Of a stretch of DNA of 64,000 bases, positions 17,085 to 25,557 are shown piece by piece. The notes under the pieces were generated by a model. It was not told where the DNA came from, did not search any database, and was given only the letters and a program-made list of their open reading frames with translations. Where the stretch lies: assembly GCF_001457415.1 (NCBI RefSeq), contig NZ_LN881722.1:434001-498000 (forward strand), in the 5' to 3' direction. A program made the position numbers and the translations under genes. Origin of the DNA: Gorillibacterium timonense (lineage in GTDB: Bacteria > Bacillota > Bacilli > Paenibacillales > NBRC-103111). Positions within the stretch are counted from its first letter, which is position 1. Each line of letters starts with the position of its first letter.

Positions 17085-17751
17085 ACGACCGATCATCACC
17101 CTTGAGAATCCCAAGTCGCCGATCTCCGAGTCCTACCGCATGCTGCGGAGCAATCTCGATTTCACCTCATTCGACAACAACGAGAAGATTCTAATGGTCA
17201 CTTCCTCAGGTCCTTCGGAAGGCAAATCAACGACCACGACCAATCTGGCAATCGTTTACGCCCAATCGGACAAGAAGGTCCTCTTAATCGATGCTGACCT
17301 TCGCAAGCCGACCGTACATCAAACCTTCAGCCGGTCCAACCGAAGCGGCTTGTCCAACATTCTCGTCGGTCAGACCGAATGGAAGGAATGCGTGCAGAGT
17401 ACCGGGATCGATAATCTGTCGATCATCACCTCGGGACCGATTCCCCCCAATCCATCCGAGCTTCTCTCTTCGAAGCGGATGGGACAATTCGTCGAGCAGG
17501 TGAAGGGCGAATTCGACGTTGTCCTGTTTGATACGCCGCCCACCCTTGCGGTTACCGATGCTCAAGTGGTCGCTACCAACTGCAGCGGTGTCATTCTGGT
17601 CGTCGATTCCGGCAAGACCAAGAAGGACGCACTCGTTAAGGCCAAGGCTACCCTCGATCGTGCCAATGCGAGAATCCTCGGTGTCGTGCTCAACAACGTA
17701 AGCCGCGGCAAAGGCGATTCCTATTATTACTATTATTACGGCAACAAATGA
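17053..17751 (+). CDS. BY-type tyrosine kinase (CpsD/CapB/YwqD-like)
   Basis: 232 residues from GTG 17053; ATG 17065 is an alternative start. Walker A is S-G-P-S-E-G-K-S-T (52-60), Walker A' is L-L-I-D-A-D-L-R-K-P (77-86), and Walker B is V-V-L-F-D-T-P-P. The C-terminus is a tyrosine cluster of six consecutive Tyr (224-229) followed by G-N-K, the autophosphorylated tail of the family. The partners are the overlapping Wzz-like activator and the PHP phosphatase at 13172. Together they would control export and chain length of the polysaccharide made by the genes that follow. Confidence 0.93.
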   Translation: MLKNMPPSTNKRPIITLENPKSPISESYRMLRSNLDFTSFDNNEKILMVTSSGPSEGKSTTTTNLAIVYAQSDKKVLLIDADLRKPTVHQTFSRSNRSGLSNILVGQTEWKECVQSTGIDNLSIITSGPIPPNPSELLSSKRMGQFVEQVKGEFDVVLFDTPPTLAVTDAQVVATNCSGVILVVDSGKTKKDALVKAKATLDRANARILGVVLNNVSRGKGDSYYYYYYGNK

Positions 17752-17863
17752 ACCGTTTCTGAACATAGAGTAGGGCTGCGAAATAGCTAGCATACATCCA
17801 AAGGGGGCAAAAACTCTACTAACCGCCGCTGTTATCATTATTCGTAAGGAGTGAAAGGTTTCA

Positions 17864-18547
17864 ATGGGGATTAGTGAGGCTCTTAAAGACCCCACCGCTC
17901 CATCTGAAGTGACAGTAAATGGTTCGAGTCATGTAAATAGAGGGATTTATCAAACGATAAAAAGACCTCTAGATGCGGTAGGGGCAATCATTGGAATTAC
18001 TATTATGATTCCATTATTTACAATCATCGCGATCCTCATCAAGCTGGAGGACCCGAAGGGGAATATCTTTTTCTCTCAGACCCGAGTGGGTAAAAATGGG
18101 CGAGAGTTTCAAATGTATAAATTCCGCTCCATGGTAACCGACGCTGAGAAACAAATTACCAAACTAAGTAAGCACAACGAAATCGAAGGCCATATGTTCA
18201 AGATGAAGAACGATCCACGTGTTACTTGCATAGGTCGAGTCATCCGTAAGATGAGTCTGGATGAACTTCCTCAGCTGTGGAATGTAGTGAAGGGCGACAT
18301 GAGTTTGGTTGGACCGCGTCCACCTCTGCCGTGCGAGGTTAAGAACTACACCGCGTATCACCGCCAGCGGCTACAGGTGACGCCCGGCTGCACTGGCCTG
18401 TGGCAAGTGAGTGGACGCAATCGCTTGAACTTCGAGCAGATGGTCGAGCTTGACCTTAGATACATTCGGAGACAAAGCTTCAAACTAGATGCAATCATTA
18501 TGTTGAAAACAGTAAAAGAAATATTTGCATCGAATGATGCATATTGA
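17864..18547 (+). CDS. Undecaprenyl-phosphate sugar phosphotransferase (initiating)
   Basis: 227 residues after AAGGAGTGAAAGG. One membrane helix (about 40-62) is followed by the cytosolic polyprenyl-phosphate hexose-1-phosphate transferase domain: F-F-S-Q-T-R-V-G-K, Y-K-F-R-S-M, M-S-L-D-E-L-P-Q-L-W-N-V, D-M-S-L-V-G-P-R-P and V-T-P-G-C-T-G-L-W-Q-V-S-G-R. These are the full WcaJ/EpsL-type signatures, including the D-E-L-P catalytic pair. It loads the first sugar phosphate onto the lipid carrier. It is the last gene with the GC content of the left flank; an AT-richer block begins after the 500-bp gap. Confidence 0.93.
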   Translation: MGISEALKDPTAPSEVTVNGSSHVNRGIYQTIKRPLDAVGAIIGITIMIPLFTIIAILIKLEDPKGNIFFSQTRVGKNGREFQMYKFRSMVTDAEKQITKLSKHNEIEGHMFKMKNDPRVTCIGRVIRKMSLDELPQLWNVVKGDMSLVGPRPPLPCEVKNYTAYHRQRLQVTPGCTGLWQVSGRNRLNFEQMVELDLRYIRRQSFKLDAIIMLKTVKEIFASNDAY

Positions 18548-19073
18548 ACACCTTCTTTTTGGTATCGACACCCAGATGATAGGGACCGACTTCAGCCGTA
18601 AGTCATCGAAGTCGGTCTGCGCCTACCGAAAACTGTTGGAGAAGTGAGTGGTCAAGTGCGCCGATCTTCTGATCTACTACTCAGTTGGTACCGAAGAATA
18701 TGCCTCTATGACCCTCACAAAATAGTGCCCGCTATACCTACCTTCATCTCCTCCAGGAGTGTACTCGCACATTCCCCGCTCGCCGCCGGATGAAATCTTG
18801 CTGCCTTATCACGAGCACGACGTCGAGCTGGGCGATTATTTATTTGTGGCAAAAAGTACAAGGGGTTTCATAGACTCGCCACAGGTTCATATTATCTTAC
18901 CCCAAAAAGTGAGCGGTAATTACGTAAGTAGAGGGCATTTTAACAAGTGGAGAAAGTAAGTTGTCTTGGTTGAATGGAGCTTTCTCTATACGCTACTTAT
19001 CGTGTTATAGTCCTGCTGGTCGTCCGGATATGACTTGCTTTGGATTCACAACCATGCTTGATAGGGGATAATC
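18548..19073. other. Gene-poor junction before the AT-rich glycan block
   Basis: GACCGACTTC (18584-18593) and GAAGTCGGTC (18608-18617) form a perfect 10-bp hairpin without a T-run just after the sugar transferase. The rest encodes no protein that I recognise; a 66-codon open frame at 18759 lacks a ribosome site. It may be decayed coding DNA at the seam between two parts of the locus. Confidence 0.4.
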
Positions 19074-20075
19074 ATGATTATTACGAAAACACCTTTCCGT
19101 ATGTCGTTCTTTGGCGGCGGAACAGATATGCCAGGATTCTTTAATGAAAACGGCGGCGCAGTGCTGTCAACCACCTTTGATAAATACTGCTATGTCAATG
19201 TTCGCCATTTACCAAGATTTTTTGATTACTCAACAGAGCTTTCCTATTCCAAAACGGAACGTGTCACAACTGTAGATGATATTCAACACCCGGCCATTCG
19301 TAATGCAATGCGCTATCTGGATATGCATAACATTCGTCTAACATATGAGGCGGATCTTCCTGCTCGCTCTGGTCTTGGTACAAGTAGTTCCTTTGCTGTT
19401 GGCATGTTGAATGCCTTTTATGCTCTAAATGGAAAATATGCAGGTAAAAAGAAGCTAGCAGACGAGGCAATTTATCTTGAACGCACCCTTTGCCAGGAGG
19501 CAGGTGGCTGGCAGGATCAGATCGCCGCAGCATACGGCGGATTCAACAGAATTAATTTTAATGCAGATGGATACGAAGTTCTGCCAGTCATTATTTCGCC
19601 GGAACGTAAGAAGCAACTTAATAATAATCTGCTTATGTACTTCACTGGTTTTACACGTTTTTCCTCTGACATTCATAGGTCAAATCATGAGACTGCTGAA
19701 GAAAAGAAAATACAGTTACGAGAGATGCTGGCTTTGGTGGATGAAGCAGAAAGAGTATTGACAGATAAAGGAGCTGATCTCGACGATTTCGGCAGACTGT
19801 TGGATAAGACATGGAAGCTTAAGCGCCAGACTGGTTCTAAGATTTCGACGGGTAGCATTGATGAGCTATATGCAAAGGCTATTGAAGCAGGTGCCTTGGG
19901 TGGAAAATTGCTTGGAGCCGGTGGCGGTGGTTTCTTTGTATTTTATGTGCAGCCGGAAAAACAAGATGCTGTGCAGGGGGCTATGAGCGATTTGATGCAC
20001 GTACCCTTTGAATTTGAAAATGGTGGCACGAGAGTGATTCATTACACACCAGAGACATACATACCCAAAGTGTAA
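19074..20075 (+). CDS. hddA: D-glycero-D-manno-heptose 7-phosphate kinase (GHMP family)
   Basis: 333 residues. It opens with I-T-K-T-P-F-R-M-S-F-F-G-G-G-T-D, the GHMP motif 1 form of heptose and fucose kinases. The ATP loop is P-A-R-S-G-L-G-T-S-S-S-F, and motif 3 is L-G-A-G-G-G-G-F near residue 280. HddA phosphorylates heptose 7-phosphate at O-1 (alpha) on the way to GDP-heptose. The two next genes supply the other enzymes of the same pathway, which makes the assignment firm among GHMP kinases. Confidence 0.9.
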   Translation: MIITKTPFRMSFFGGGTDMPGFFNENGGAVLSTTFDKYCYVNVRHLPRFFDYSTELSYSKTERVTTVDDIQHPAIRNAMRYLDMHNIRLTYEADLPARSGLGTSSSFAVGMLNAFYALNGKYAGKKKLADEAIYLERTLCQEAGGWQDQIAAAYGGFNRINFNADGYEVLPVIISPERKKQLNNNLLMYFTGFTRFSSDIHRSNHETAEEKKIQLREMLALVDEAERVLTDKGADLDDFGRLLDKTWKLKRQTGSKISTGSIDELYAKAIEAGALGGKLLGAGGGGFFVFYVQPEKQDAVQGAMSDLMHVPFEFENGGTRVIHYTPETYIPKV

Positions 20076-20122
20076 TTTAGTTATCAAGCGAGCTTGCTGT
20101 CAGAAAGAATGAGGGTCTAAGG

Positions 20123-21412
20123 ATGAAAGTAGTGATAATGGCTGGAGGAAAGGGAACAAGAATTTCTTCCATTGCTAGCGATATACCGAAACCGATGATA
20201 AAGATTGAGGGCAAGCCTGTTCTTGAGCATGAAATTGAATGTCTTCGAGATCAGGGCTTTACTGACCTCATCATTACTGTTAATCATCTTGGCAATATCA
20301 TCATGGATTACTTTGGTGATGGAAACAAGAAATCTCCAACCACTGGTAAGCCGTTTGGTGTCCAAATTGAATACTATTTTGAAGAAACGCCACTAGGCAA
20401 CGCTGGTGCTTTGTTCCGTATCAAGGATAAACTGACCGAGGATTTTCTGCTGCTGAACGCGGATGCTATTTTTGAAGTTGATTTCAACCGTTTCGTTCAG
20501 TATCACAAGGAGAAAGGTGGAATTGTAACTCTTTTTACCCATCCGAACAACCACCCATATGATAGCAGCCTGATTTTTGCGGATGAACAGGGGGCAGTGG
20601 TACGGTGGGCTGCAAAAGAAGATGCACGACCTGATTATTACCGTAATCGTGTCAATGCGGGGCTTCATATGATTTCTCCAGAAGTGCTGGATGCAGAGAT
20701 TACTACTTCCAAAGTTGATTTGGACAGACAACTACTAAAGCCTTTGGCTGGAACCGGCAAAATATTCGTCTATGACAGCCCAGAGTATGTGAAGGACATG
20801 GGAACACCGGAACGCTATGAGGCTGTTTGTAAGGATTTCCGTGATGGAAAAGTGAAAGCAAAGAACCTACAGAACAAGCAGAAGGCGATATTCCTTGATC
20901 GAGATGGAACGATCAACAAGTATGTCGGATTTCTTAGAAAGATAGATGAATTTGAGCTACTACCGGGTGTTGTGGAGGCAATCCGAAAGATTAACGAATC
21001 TGGTTATCTGGCAATTGTGGTAACGAATCAGCCTGTAATTGCCCGTGGAGAAGTAAGTCTTAAGGAGCTTGAGGAACTACACAATAAGATGGAAACTCTT
21101 CTTGGCAAAGAAGGAGCATATGTTGATGCCATTTATTATTGTCCGCATCATCCACATAAGGGATATGAAGGCGAACGGCCTCAGTATAAGATTGAATGTG
21201 AATGTCGCAAGCCGCAGCCGGGGATGCTTTTGAAAGCGGCTAAAGATTTTAATATTGATTTGTTGCAGTCTTGGATGGTTGGCGATGGAGAAAATGATAT
21301 AAAAGCTGGAATCGCAGCAGGGTGCAGGACCGCATTAATTGGTCAAATTGCTGGATTTGGTCAAAACGGAAACTTTGATTCGTTACTAGAATTCATTGGA
21401 AGAGTAATGTAA
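20123..21412 (+). CDS. Fused heptose-1-phosphate guanylyltransferase / heptose-bisphosphate phosphatase
   Basis: 429 residues, two enzymes in one chain. Residues 1-240 are a nucleotidyltransferase of HddC type: M-A-G-G-K-G-T-R at the start, K-P-M-I-K-I-E-G-K-P-V-L, L-L-N-A-D-A-I-F and V-N-A-G-L-H. After a short K-rich linker (about 240-254), residues 255-429 are a GmhB-type HAD phosphatase: D259/D261 in F-L-D-R-D-G-T-I, a V-T-N-Q motif, the zinc-binding C-P-H-H-P-H...C-E-C-R-K-P loop, and V-G-D-G-E-N-D. The chain would remove the 7-phosphate and then add GMP, giving GDP-D-glycero-D-manno-heptose. It sits between hddA and gmhA. Confidence 0.9.
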   Translation: MKVVIMAGGKGTRISSIASDIPKPMIKIEGKPVLEHEIECLRDQGFTDLIITVNHLGNIIMDYFGDGNKKSPTTGKPFGVQIEYYFEETPLGNAGALFRIKDKLTEDFLLLNADAIFEVDFNRFVQYHKEKGGIVTLFTHPNNHPYDSSLIFADEQGAVVRWAAKEDARPDYYRNRVNAGLHMISPEVLDAEITTSKVDLDRQLLKPLAGTGKIFVYDSPEYVKDMGTPERYEAVCKDFRDGKVKAKNLQNKQKAIFLDRDGTINKYVGFLRKIDEFELLPGVVEAIRKINESGYLAIVVTNQPVIARGEVSLKELEELHNKMETLLGKEGAYVDAIYYCPHHPHKGYEGERPQYKIECECRKPQPGMLLKAAKDFNIDLLQSWMVGDGENDIKAGIAAGCRTALIGQIAGFGQNGNFDSLLEFIGRVM

Positions 21413-21479
21413 AAACAAGTTACAAGGATGCGGATCGTATATTATGAATGCAGGCTTCTGTGCCTTTTGGAGGTAGAAA

Positions 21480-22139
21480 ATGAACACGCTGGACAATAGG
21501 CTAGAAAAACATATTGATTTTTTAATCAGTCGTTACCCTGTTTTAGAAGGAATTAAACAGGATATTATTGATGCTTATCTAGTTATGGAGGAATGCTACG
21601 AAAACGGCGGTAAGTTGATGATTGCAGGCAATGGTGGATCAGCAGCTGATTCGGAACACATTGCCGGTGAACTTATGAAGCGATTCAAAATTCCGCGTCC
21701 TGTGAGTGAAGAGTTTGCATTCAAACTTAAAGCAGTGGATGAGAAACGAGGAGCCGAACTAGCAAAGAATTTAGAATGTTCGTTGATGGCAATTCCTCTA
21801 GTCGCGCATGAGGCTTTGACCACAGCATACATTAATGATGTTGATGGGCTTGGAGTTTTTGCGCAGCAATTATTCGGATATGGAAAATACGGGGATGTAT
21901 TCCTTGGAATATCTACTTCTGGGAATAGCAAGAACATCATGAATGCTACTGTAGTTGCAAGAGCAGCTGGTATTAAGGTAATTGGCCTTACTGGTGCAAA
22001 AGGTGGTGAGCTGGCGAATGTGGCCGATGTTGCAGTTAAGGTTCCAGAGACGGAGACATATTTGATTCAGGAACTGCATTTGCCAATTTACCATTGTTGG
22101 TGTTTGATACTGGAAGATAAGTTTTTTGGACCGCAGTAA
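21480..22139 (+). CDS. gmhA: Sedoheptulose 7-phosphate isomerase
   Basis: 219 residues after TTGGAGGTAG. It has the SIS-domain signatures of GmhA: G-N-G-G-S-A-A-D-S-E-H-I-A-G-E at about 50-64, S-T-S-G-N-S-K-N near 145, and E-x-H-x-x-I near the C-terminus (Q-E-L-H-L-P-I-Y-H). The enzyme makes D-glycero-D-manno-heptose 7-phosphate from sedoheptulose 7-phosphate, the first step of the heptose route encoded by the two preceding genes. The spacing of 67 bp suggests one operon. Confidence 0.93.
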   Translation: MNTLDNRLEKHIDFLISRYPVLEGIKQDIIDAYLVMEECYENGGKLMIAGNGGSAADSEHIAGELMKRFKIPRPVSEEFAFKLKAVDEKRGAELAKNLECSLMAIPLVAHEALTTAYINDVDGLGVFAQQLFGYGKYGDVFLGISTSGNSKNIMNATVVARAAGIKVIGLTGAKGGELANVADVAVKVPETETYLIQELHLPIYHCWCLILEDKFFGPQ

Positions 22140-22169
22140 TTTATAGCAGTTTGGGTGGGGATATGGTCA

Positions 22170-22913
22170 GTGGAAAAGATTCAATTGCTTAATACCTACG
22201 TTAATAATGTAACGATGAATGAAACCTTAGATGCTATCGAACAGATGATTCAAAGCGGAAAAAAATCATATATTGTCGCAGTAAACGTAGATGTAATCAT
22301 GAAGATTGAACATGACGACTATCTGAAAAAAGTTACAGATAATGCGGATATGGTCTTGGTTGATGGAAAACCGCTGATTTGGATTTCTAAGATACATAAA
22401 AGGCCTATAAAAGAAAAGATTTCTGGTTCAGATCTTGTTCCGAAACTTTGTGGCTTGGCTGCCAAAAAAGGATGTACAATGTTTATTCTTGGCGGAAAAG
22501 AGGGTATTGCGGATCAGGCCAAGCAAAATATAGAAATGGACTATCCAGGTATTAAAGTAGTAGGAACTTATGCTCCGCCAATTGGATTTGAAAAAGACGA
22601 TACAGAATTAGCCCATATTAATAGCATGATCTCTGCAGTGCATCCAGATTTATTGATTGCTTGTTTTGGATGTCCTAAACAGGAAAAATGGATTTACGAT
22701 AATATTCAAAACTATGACGCAAAGGTTTCTGTTTGTGCAGGTGCTACAGTGGATTTCCTTGCTGGAAATGTGAAGCGCGCACCCAGATGGATGAGTGAAC
22801 ACGGATTAGAATGGTTTTATAGATTTTTACAAGAGCCGAAGCGATTGTTTAAGAGATACTTTATTGACGATGTGAAAATACTTGGATTAGTTTTGAAATA
22901 TAAATCGAGATAA
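22170..22913 (+). CDS. WecG/TagA/CpsF family glycosyltransferase (GT26)
   Basis: I favour GTG 22170 (V-E-K-I-Q), nine bases after GGGTGGGG; GTG 22155 is possible. 247 residues. GT26 marks are present: T-M-N-E-T-L-D-A-I near the start, A-V-N-V-D-V-I-M, A-D-M-V-L-V-D-G-K-P, and F-G-C-P-K-Q-E-K-W in the C-terminal half, then R-A-P-R-W-M. Members transfer HexNAc or ManNAc(A) onto a lipid-linked first sugar, so it probably adds the second sugar after the phosphotransferase at 17864. Confidence 0.92.
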   Translation: MEKIQLLNTYVNNVTMNETLDAIEQMIQSGKKSYIVAVNVDVIMKIEHDDYLKKVTDNADMVLVDGKPLIWISKIHKRPIKEKISGSDLVPKLCGLAAKKGCTMFILGGKEGIADQAKQNIEMDYPGIKVVGTYAPPIGFEKDDTELAHINSMISAVHPDLLIACFGCPKQEKWIYDNIQNYDAKVSVCAGATVDFLAGNVKRAPRWMSEHGLEWFYRFLQEPKRLFKRYFIDDVKILGLVLKYKSR

Positions 22914-22930
22914 GAAGGAAGGGAGAACAT

Positions 22931-24027
22931 ATGAAGCTAGAGAAACAGAATATTCTATTTCTAACGAGAACAATGAGACTTGGCGGAACAGAAAATGTCA
23001 TACTACAGTTATGTGAGATCCTTAAACCAAGGGTAAATAAAATTGTGGTATGCTCGTGTGGAGGAGTAAATGTAGAGAAATTGACTGCAATGGGAATAAA
23101 GCATTTTGAGATTCCTGACATTGCAGAAAAGAAACTGTCATCGATTTTACGGACCCTAAAAGTAGTAAAAAAAAACTGAAAGACGAGAATATTACAATTG
23201 TCCATTCTCATCATAGAATGGCTGCTTTATACGCAAGACTACTCTGTGGAAAAAATGTCATCAGGATTGCAAATGCACACAATACATTTCAAGATAAAAA
23301 AGTGATGACACAAATAGCCTACTCTGGAACTAAGGTAATCGCAGTTGGAGAGCGGGTTAAGAGGAATTTAGTTGAGTATTTTAGACTGTTGGAATCACAG
23401 GTCTCAGTTATCCATAATACGGTCAAACCTTTTGAAGGCACTATCCAATCGGTTCAGGAATTCGAAGCAGCACGAAAAGAAGGGTGCGTACTGATTGGTA
23501 ATATCGGCCGCTTGTCAGAGCAAAAGGGAATGGAATACTTCATTCAAGCTATTTCAAAAATATTCTTTAAGTACCCGACGGCGAGATTTTATATCGTCGG
23601 TGACGGAGAAGATGCAGAAATGCTTAAAACGAAGGCGTCAGATATGTTACCAGATGGTGTGCTGACACTATTAGGATATCGCTCAGATATTCAAAATATA
23701 ATGAGTCAGCTTGACTTTATCGTACTAAGCTCCCTTTGGGAGGGATTTCCTTTAACACCAATAGAGGCTTTTTCTGTTGGTAAGACTATCGTTGCAACCA
23801 GTGTTGATGGAACATTAGAGATTGTGAAAGACGAAGTAAATGGACTACTTGTTGAAAGTAAAAATGTTGATGAGCTTAGCAATTGTATTATAAGAATGTG
23901 TCGAGATGTTGACCTAAGAGAAAGATTAGAGAATAAGGCATTAGAAACGTTTAATTCAGATTTTTCGTTTAAAATTTTTGCAGAGAGATATGTTCAATTC
24001 TATATCAATTTAGTGGAGTGCGGGTAA
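22931..24027 (+). pseudogene. Family 4 glycosyltransferase split by a frameshift at A9
   Basis: Two adjacent frames encode one GT4 protein. Frame 1 (22931-23179) gives the N-terminal lobe (F-L-T-R-T-M-R-L-G-G-T-E-N-V) and ends at TGA soon after nine A residues (about 23167-23175). The rest continues in another frame (L-K-D-E-N-I-T-I-V-H-S-H-H-R) through I-G-N-I-G-R-L-S-E-Q-K-G and L-W-E-G-F-P-L-T-P-I-E-A-F to 24027. One extra A would join them into about 366 residues with all expected motifs. This could be a real mutation, a sequencing error, or slippage on the A9 run. No other damage is visible, so the gene may still make full-length protein. Confidence 0.85.
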
Positions 24028-24590
24028 TGGACAAATCGATTAATCGGGAAATGAGCAAACCAGTTAAGTGTATATATTATGCAGTTGTCTTATTTGGAAA
24101 TGTTGTGATAAATAAAATTCCAAGTCGTCATCTAAGAAAGTGGTTCTATAAAATGCTTGGTGCAAAAGTTGGGAAGAATTCAGTGATCTGTCGCAGAGCC
24201 GATGTGCTATTCCCGAAGGGCCTTTGCTTGGCTAATAATGTTAATATCGGTTGGTTTGTCGATTTGGATGCCCGGGGCGGGATCTATGTTGATCATAATA
24301 CAAACATCTCCAGTCATATAAAATTAATTACTGGTAGTCATGATGTTGATGACCCCCAATATACAGCATCATTTAAACCCATAATTATTGGGCATCATTG
24401 CTGGATAGGAACCGGTGCGATTGTACTGCAGGGAGTTACCATTGGGGATGGAGTAGTTGTTGCAGCCGGTGCAGTGGTTACTAAAGATATTCCACCATTT
24501 GAGGTATGGGGTGGTGTTCCGGCCAAGTTCATTCGAAAACGTAATAATGATATAAGTTATGAAGTACAGGGAGCACCTATATTACATTGA
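24027..24590 (+). CDS. Left-handed beta-helix acetyltransferase (WbbJ/Maa-like)
   Basis: ATG 24027 overlaps the preceding TAA (TAATG). 187 residues. A short N-terminal helix is followed by hexapeptide repeats; the acetyl-CoA site is marked by I-G-H-H-C-W-I-G-T-G-A-I-V-L-Q-G-V-T-I-G and the closing G-V-P-A-K-F-I-R. H in the T-G-S-H-D-V-D loop is the expected catalytic histidine. It likely O-acetylates a sugar of the repeat unit. Confidence 0.88.
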   Translation: MDKSINREMSKPVKCIYYAVVLFGNVVINKIPSRHLRKWFYKMLGAKVGKNSVICRRADVLFPKGLCLANNVNIGWFVDLDARGGIYVDHNTNISSHIKLITGSHDVDDPQYTASFKPIIIGHHCWIGTGAIVLQGVTIGDGVVVAAGAVVTKDIPPFEVWGGVPAKFIRKRNNDISYEVQGAPILH

Positions 24591-24636
24591 AAACGGAAGA
24601 TGAATATGATTCAAGATATAAGTGAAGGGGGATTGT

Positions 24637-24825
24637 ATGCAAGAAAAAACTGTTTTAACTCCAGTAATTATTAGAAATGAAGTTTGGTGTGAGACAAATG
24701 TTGTAATTAAAGGGAGTCTAATTGGAAGCAAGTGTACTGGTGGTGCAAATAGCTTGGTTAAAGGAACACTAGAAAGTAATAGCGTATATGTTGGGAATCT
24801 AGTAAAAAATACGAGACTGCAATAA
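24637..24825 (+). CDS. Short hexapeptide-repeat protein, probable acyltransferase remnant
   Basis: 62 residues from ATG 24637, six bases after AAGGGGG. The sequence V-I-I-R-N-E-V-W-C-E-T-N-V-V-I-K-G-S, then A-N-S-L-V-K-G and V-G-N-L-V-K, follows the last coils and closing loop of a hexapeptide acyltransferase. Usual positions are replaced (C for I, N-L for V-P-A), and the catalytic-histidine part is missing. It is either a truncated leftover or a small subunit of unknown use. The intact ribosome site and tight spacing to the next gene argue that it is still translated. Confidence 0.5.
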   Translation: MQEKTVLTPVIIRNEVWCETNVVIKGSLIGSKCTGGANSLVKGTLESNSVYVGNLVKNTRLQ

Positions 24826-24840
24826 GAGAAGTGAAAATAA

Positions 24841-25557
24841 ATGATACCAAAAAAAATTCATTATTGTTGGTTTGGTGGAACCTCCTTGCCAAAGTCTGTA
24901 ATTCAGTGTATTGAATCCTGGAAAAAATTTTGCCCTGATTATGAAATTATAAGATGGGATGAATCAAACTTTGATATTACATGTTCAAAGTTTGTAGAAA
25001 AAGCATATGAAGAAAAGGCGTGGGCATTTGTATCCGATTATGCTCGATTGAAGGTAATATATGATAGTGGAGGTATATATCTCGATACAGATGTTGAACT
25101 TTTAAAAAGTCTAGATGAATTGCTTAATAATCAGTTTTACATTGGTGTTCAACAAGTTGAAACCTTATGTACTACAGGATTGGGATTTGGAGCAGCAAGG
25201 TTAAACGATGTGGTAAAAGAAATGTTAAGTGAATACGATAATCTAACATTTGATAATAAAAGAAAGGAATCATTTGCTTGTCCATATTTGAACTCAAGAG
25301 TTTTGACAAAAAGAGGATATATATTTTCGGAAAAAGTTCAATATATCATAGGGGCTACAGTTTATCCACCTATGTATTTTGATCCAATGGCACCTGGTGA
25401 TGGAACGAAAAATTTACTATGTAAAGAGACTGTATCGATACATCATTATAGTGCATCTTGGATGGACAAAAAAATCCAATTGAGAAGAAAAATAATACGC
25501 ATGATAGGACAAGATAAAGTGAGCAAATTAAAGATGGTATTTAAGAATGAAAAATAA
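24841..25557 (+). CDS. OCH1-like glycosyltransferase (GT32 type)
   Basis: 238 residues. It begins I-P-K-K-I-H-Y-C-W-F-G-G (I-P-K-x-I-H-x-x-W family motif) and carries W-A-F-V-S-D-Y-A-R-L-K-V-I-Y-D-S-G-G-I-Y-L-D-T-D-V-E, the DXD-containing core of GT32 capsule enzymes. S-I-H-H-Y-S-A-S-W near the end is also conserved. It transfers an unidentified sugar in repeat-unit assembly. Its last bases overlap the start of the polymerase gene. Confidence 0.88.
   Translation: MIPKKIHYCWFGGTSLPKSVIQCIESWKKFCPDYEIIRWDESNFDITCSKFVEKAYEEKAWAFVSDYARLKVIYDSGGIYLDTDVELLKSLDELLNNQFYIGVQQVETLCTTGLGFGAARLNDVVKEMLSEYDNLTFDNKRKESFACPYLNSRVLTKRGYIFSEKVQYIIGATVYPPMYFDPMAPGDGTKNLLCKETVSIHHYSASWMDKKIQLRRKIIRMIGQDKVSKLKMVFKNEK

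Noticed and set aside
18759-18959. 66-codon frame before hddA
   Set aside because: No ribosome site or family pattern.
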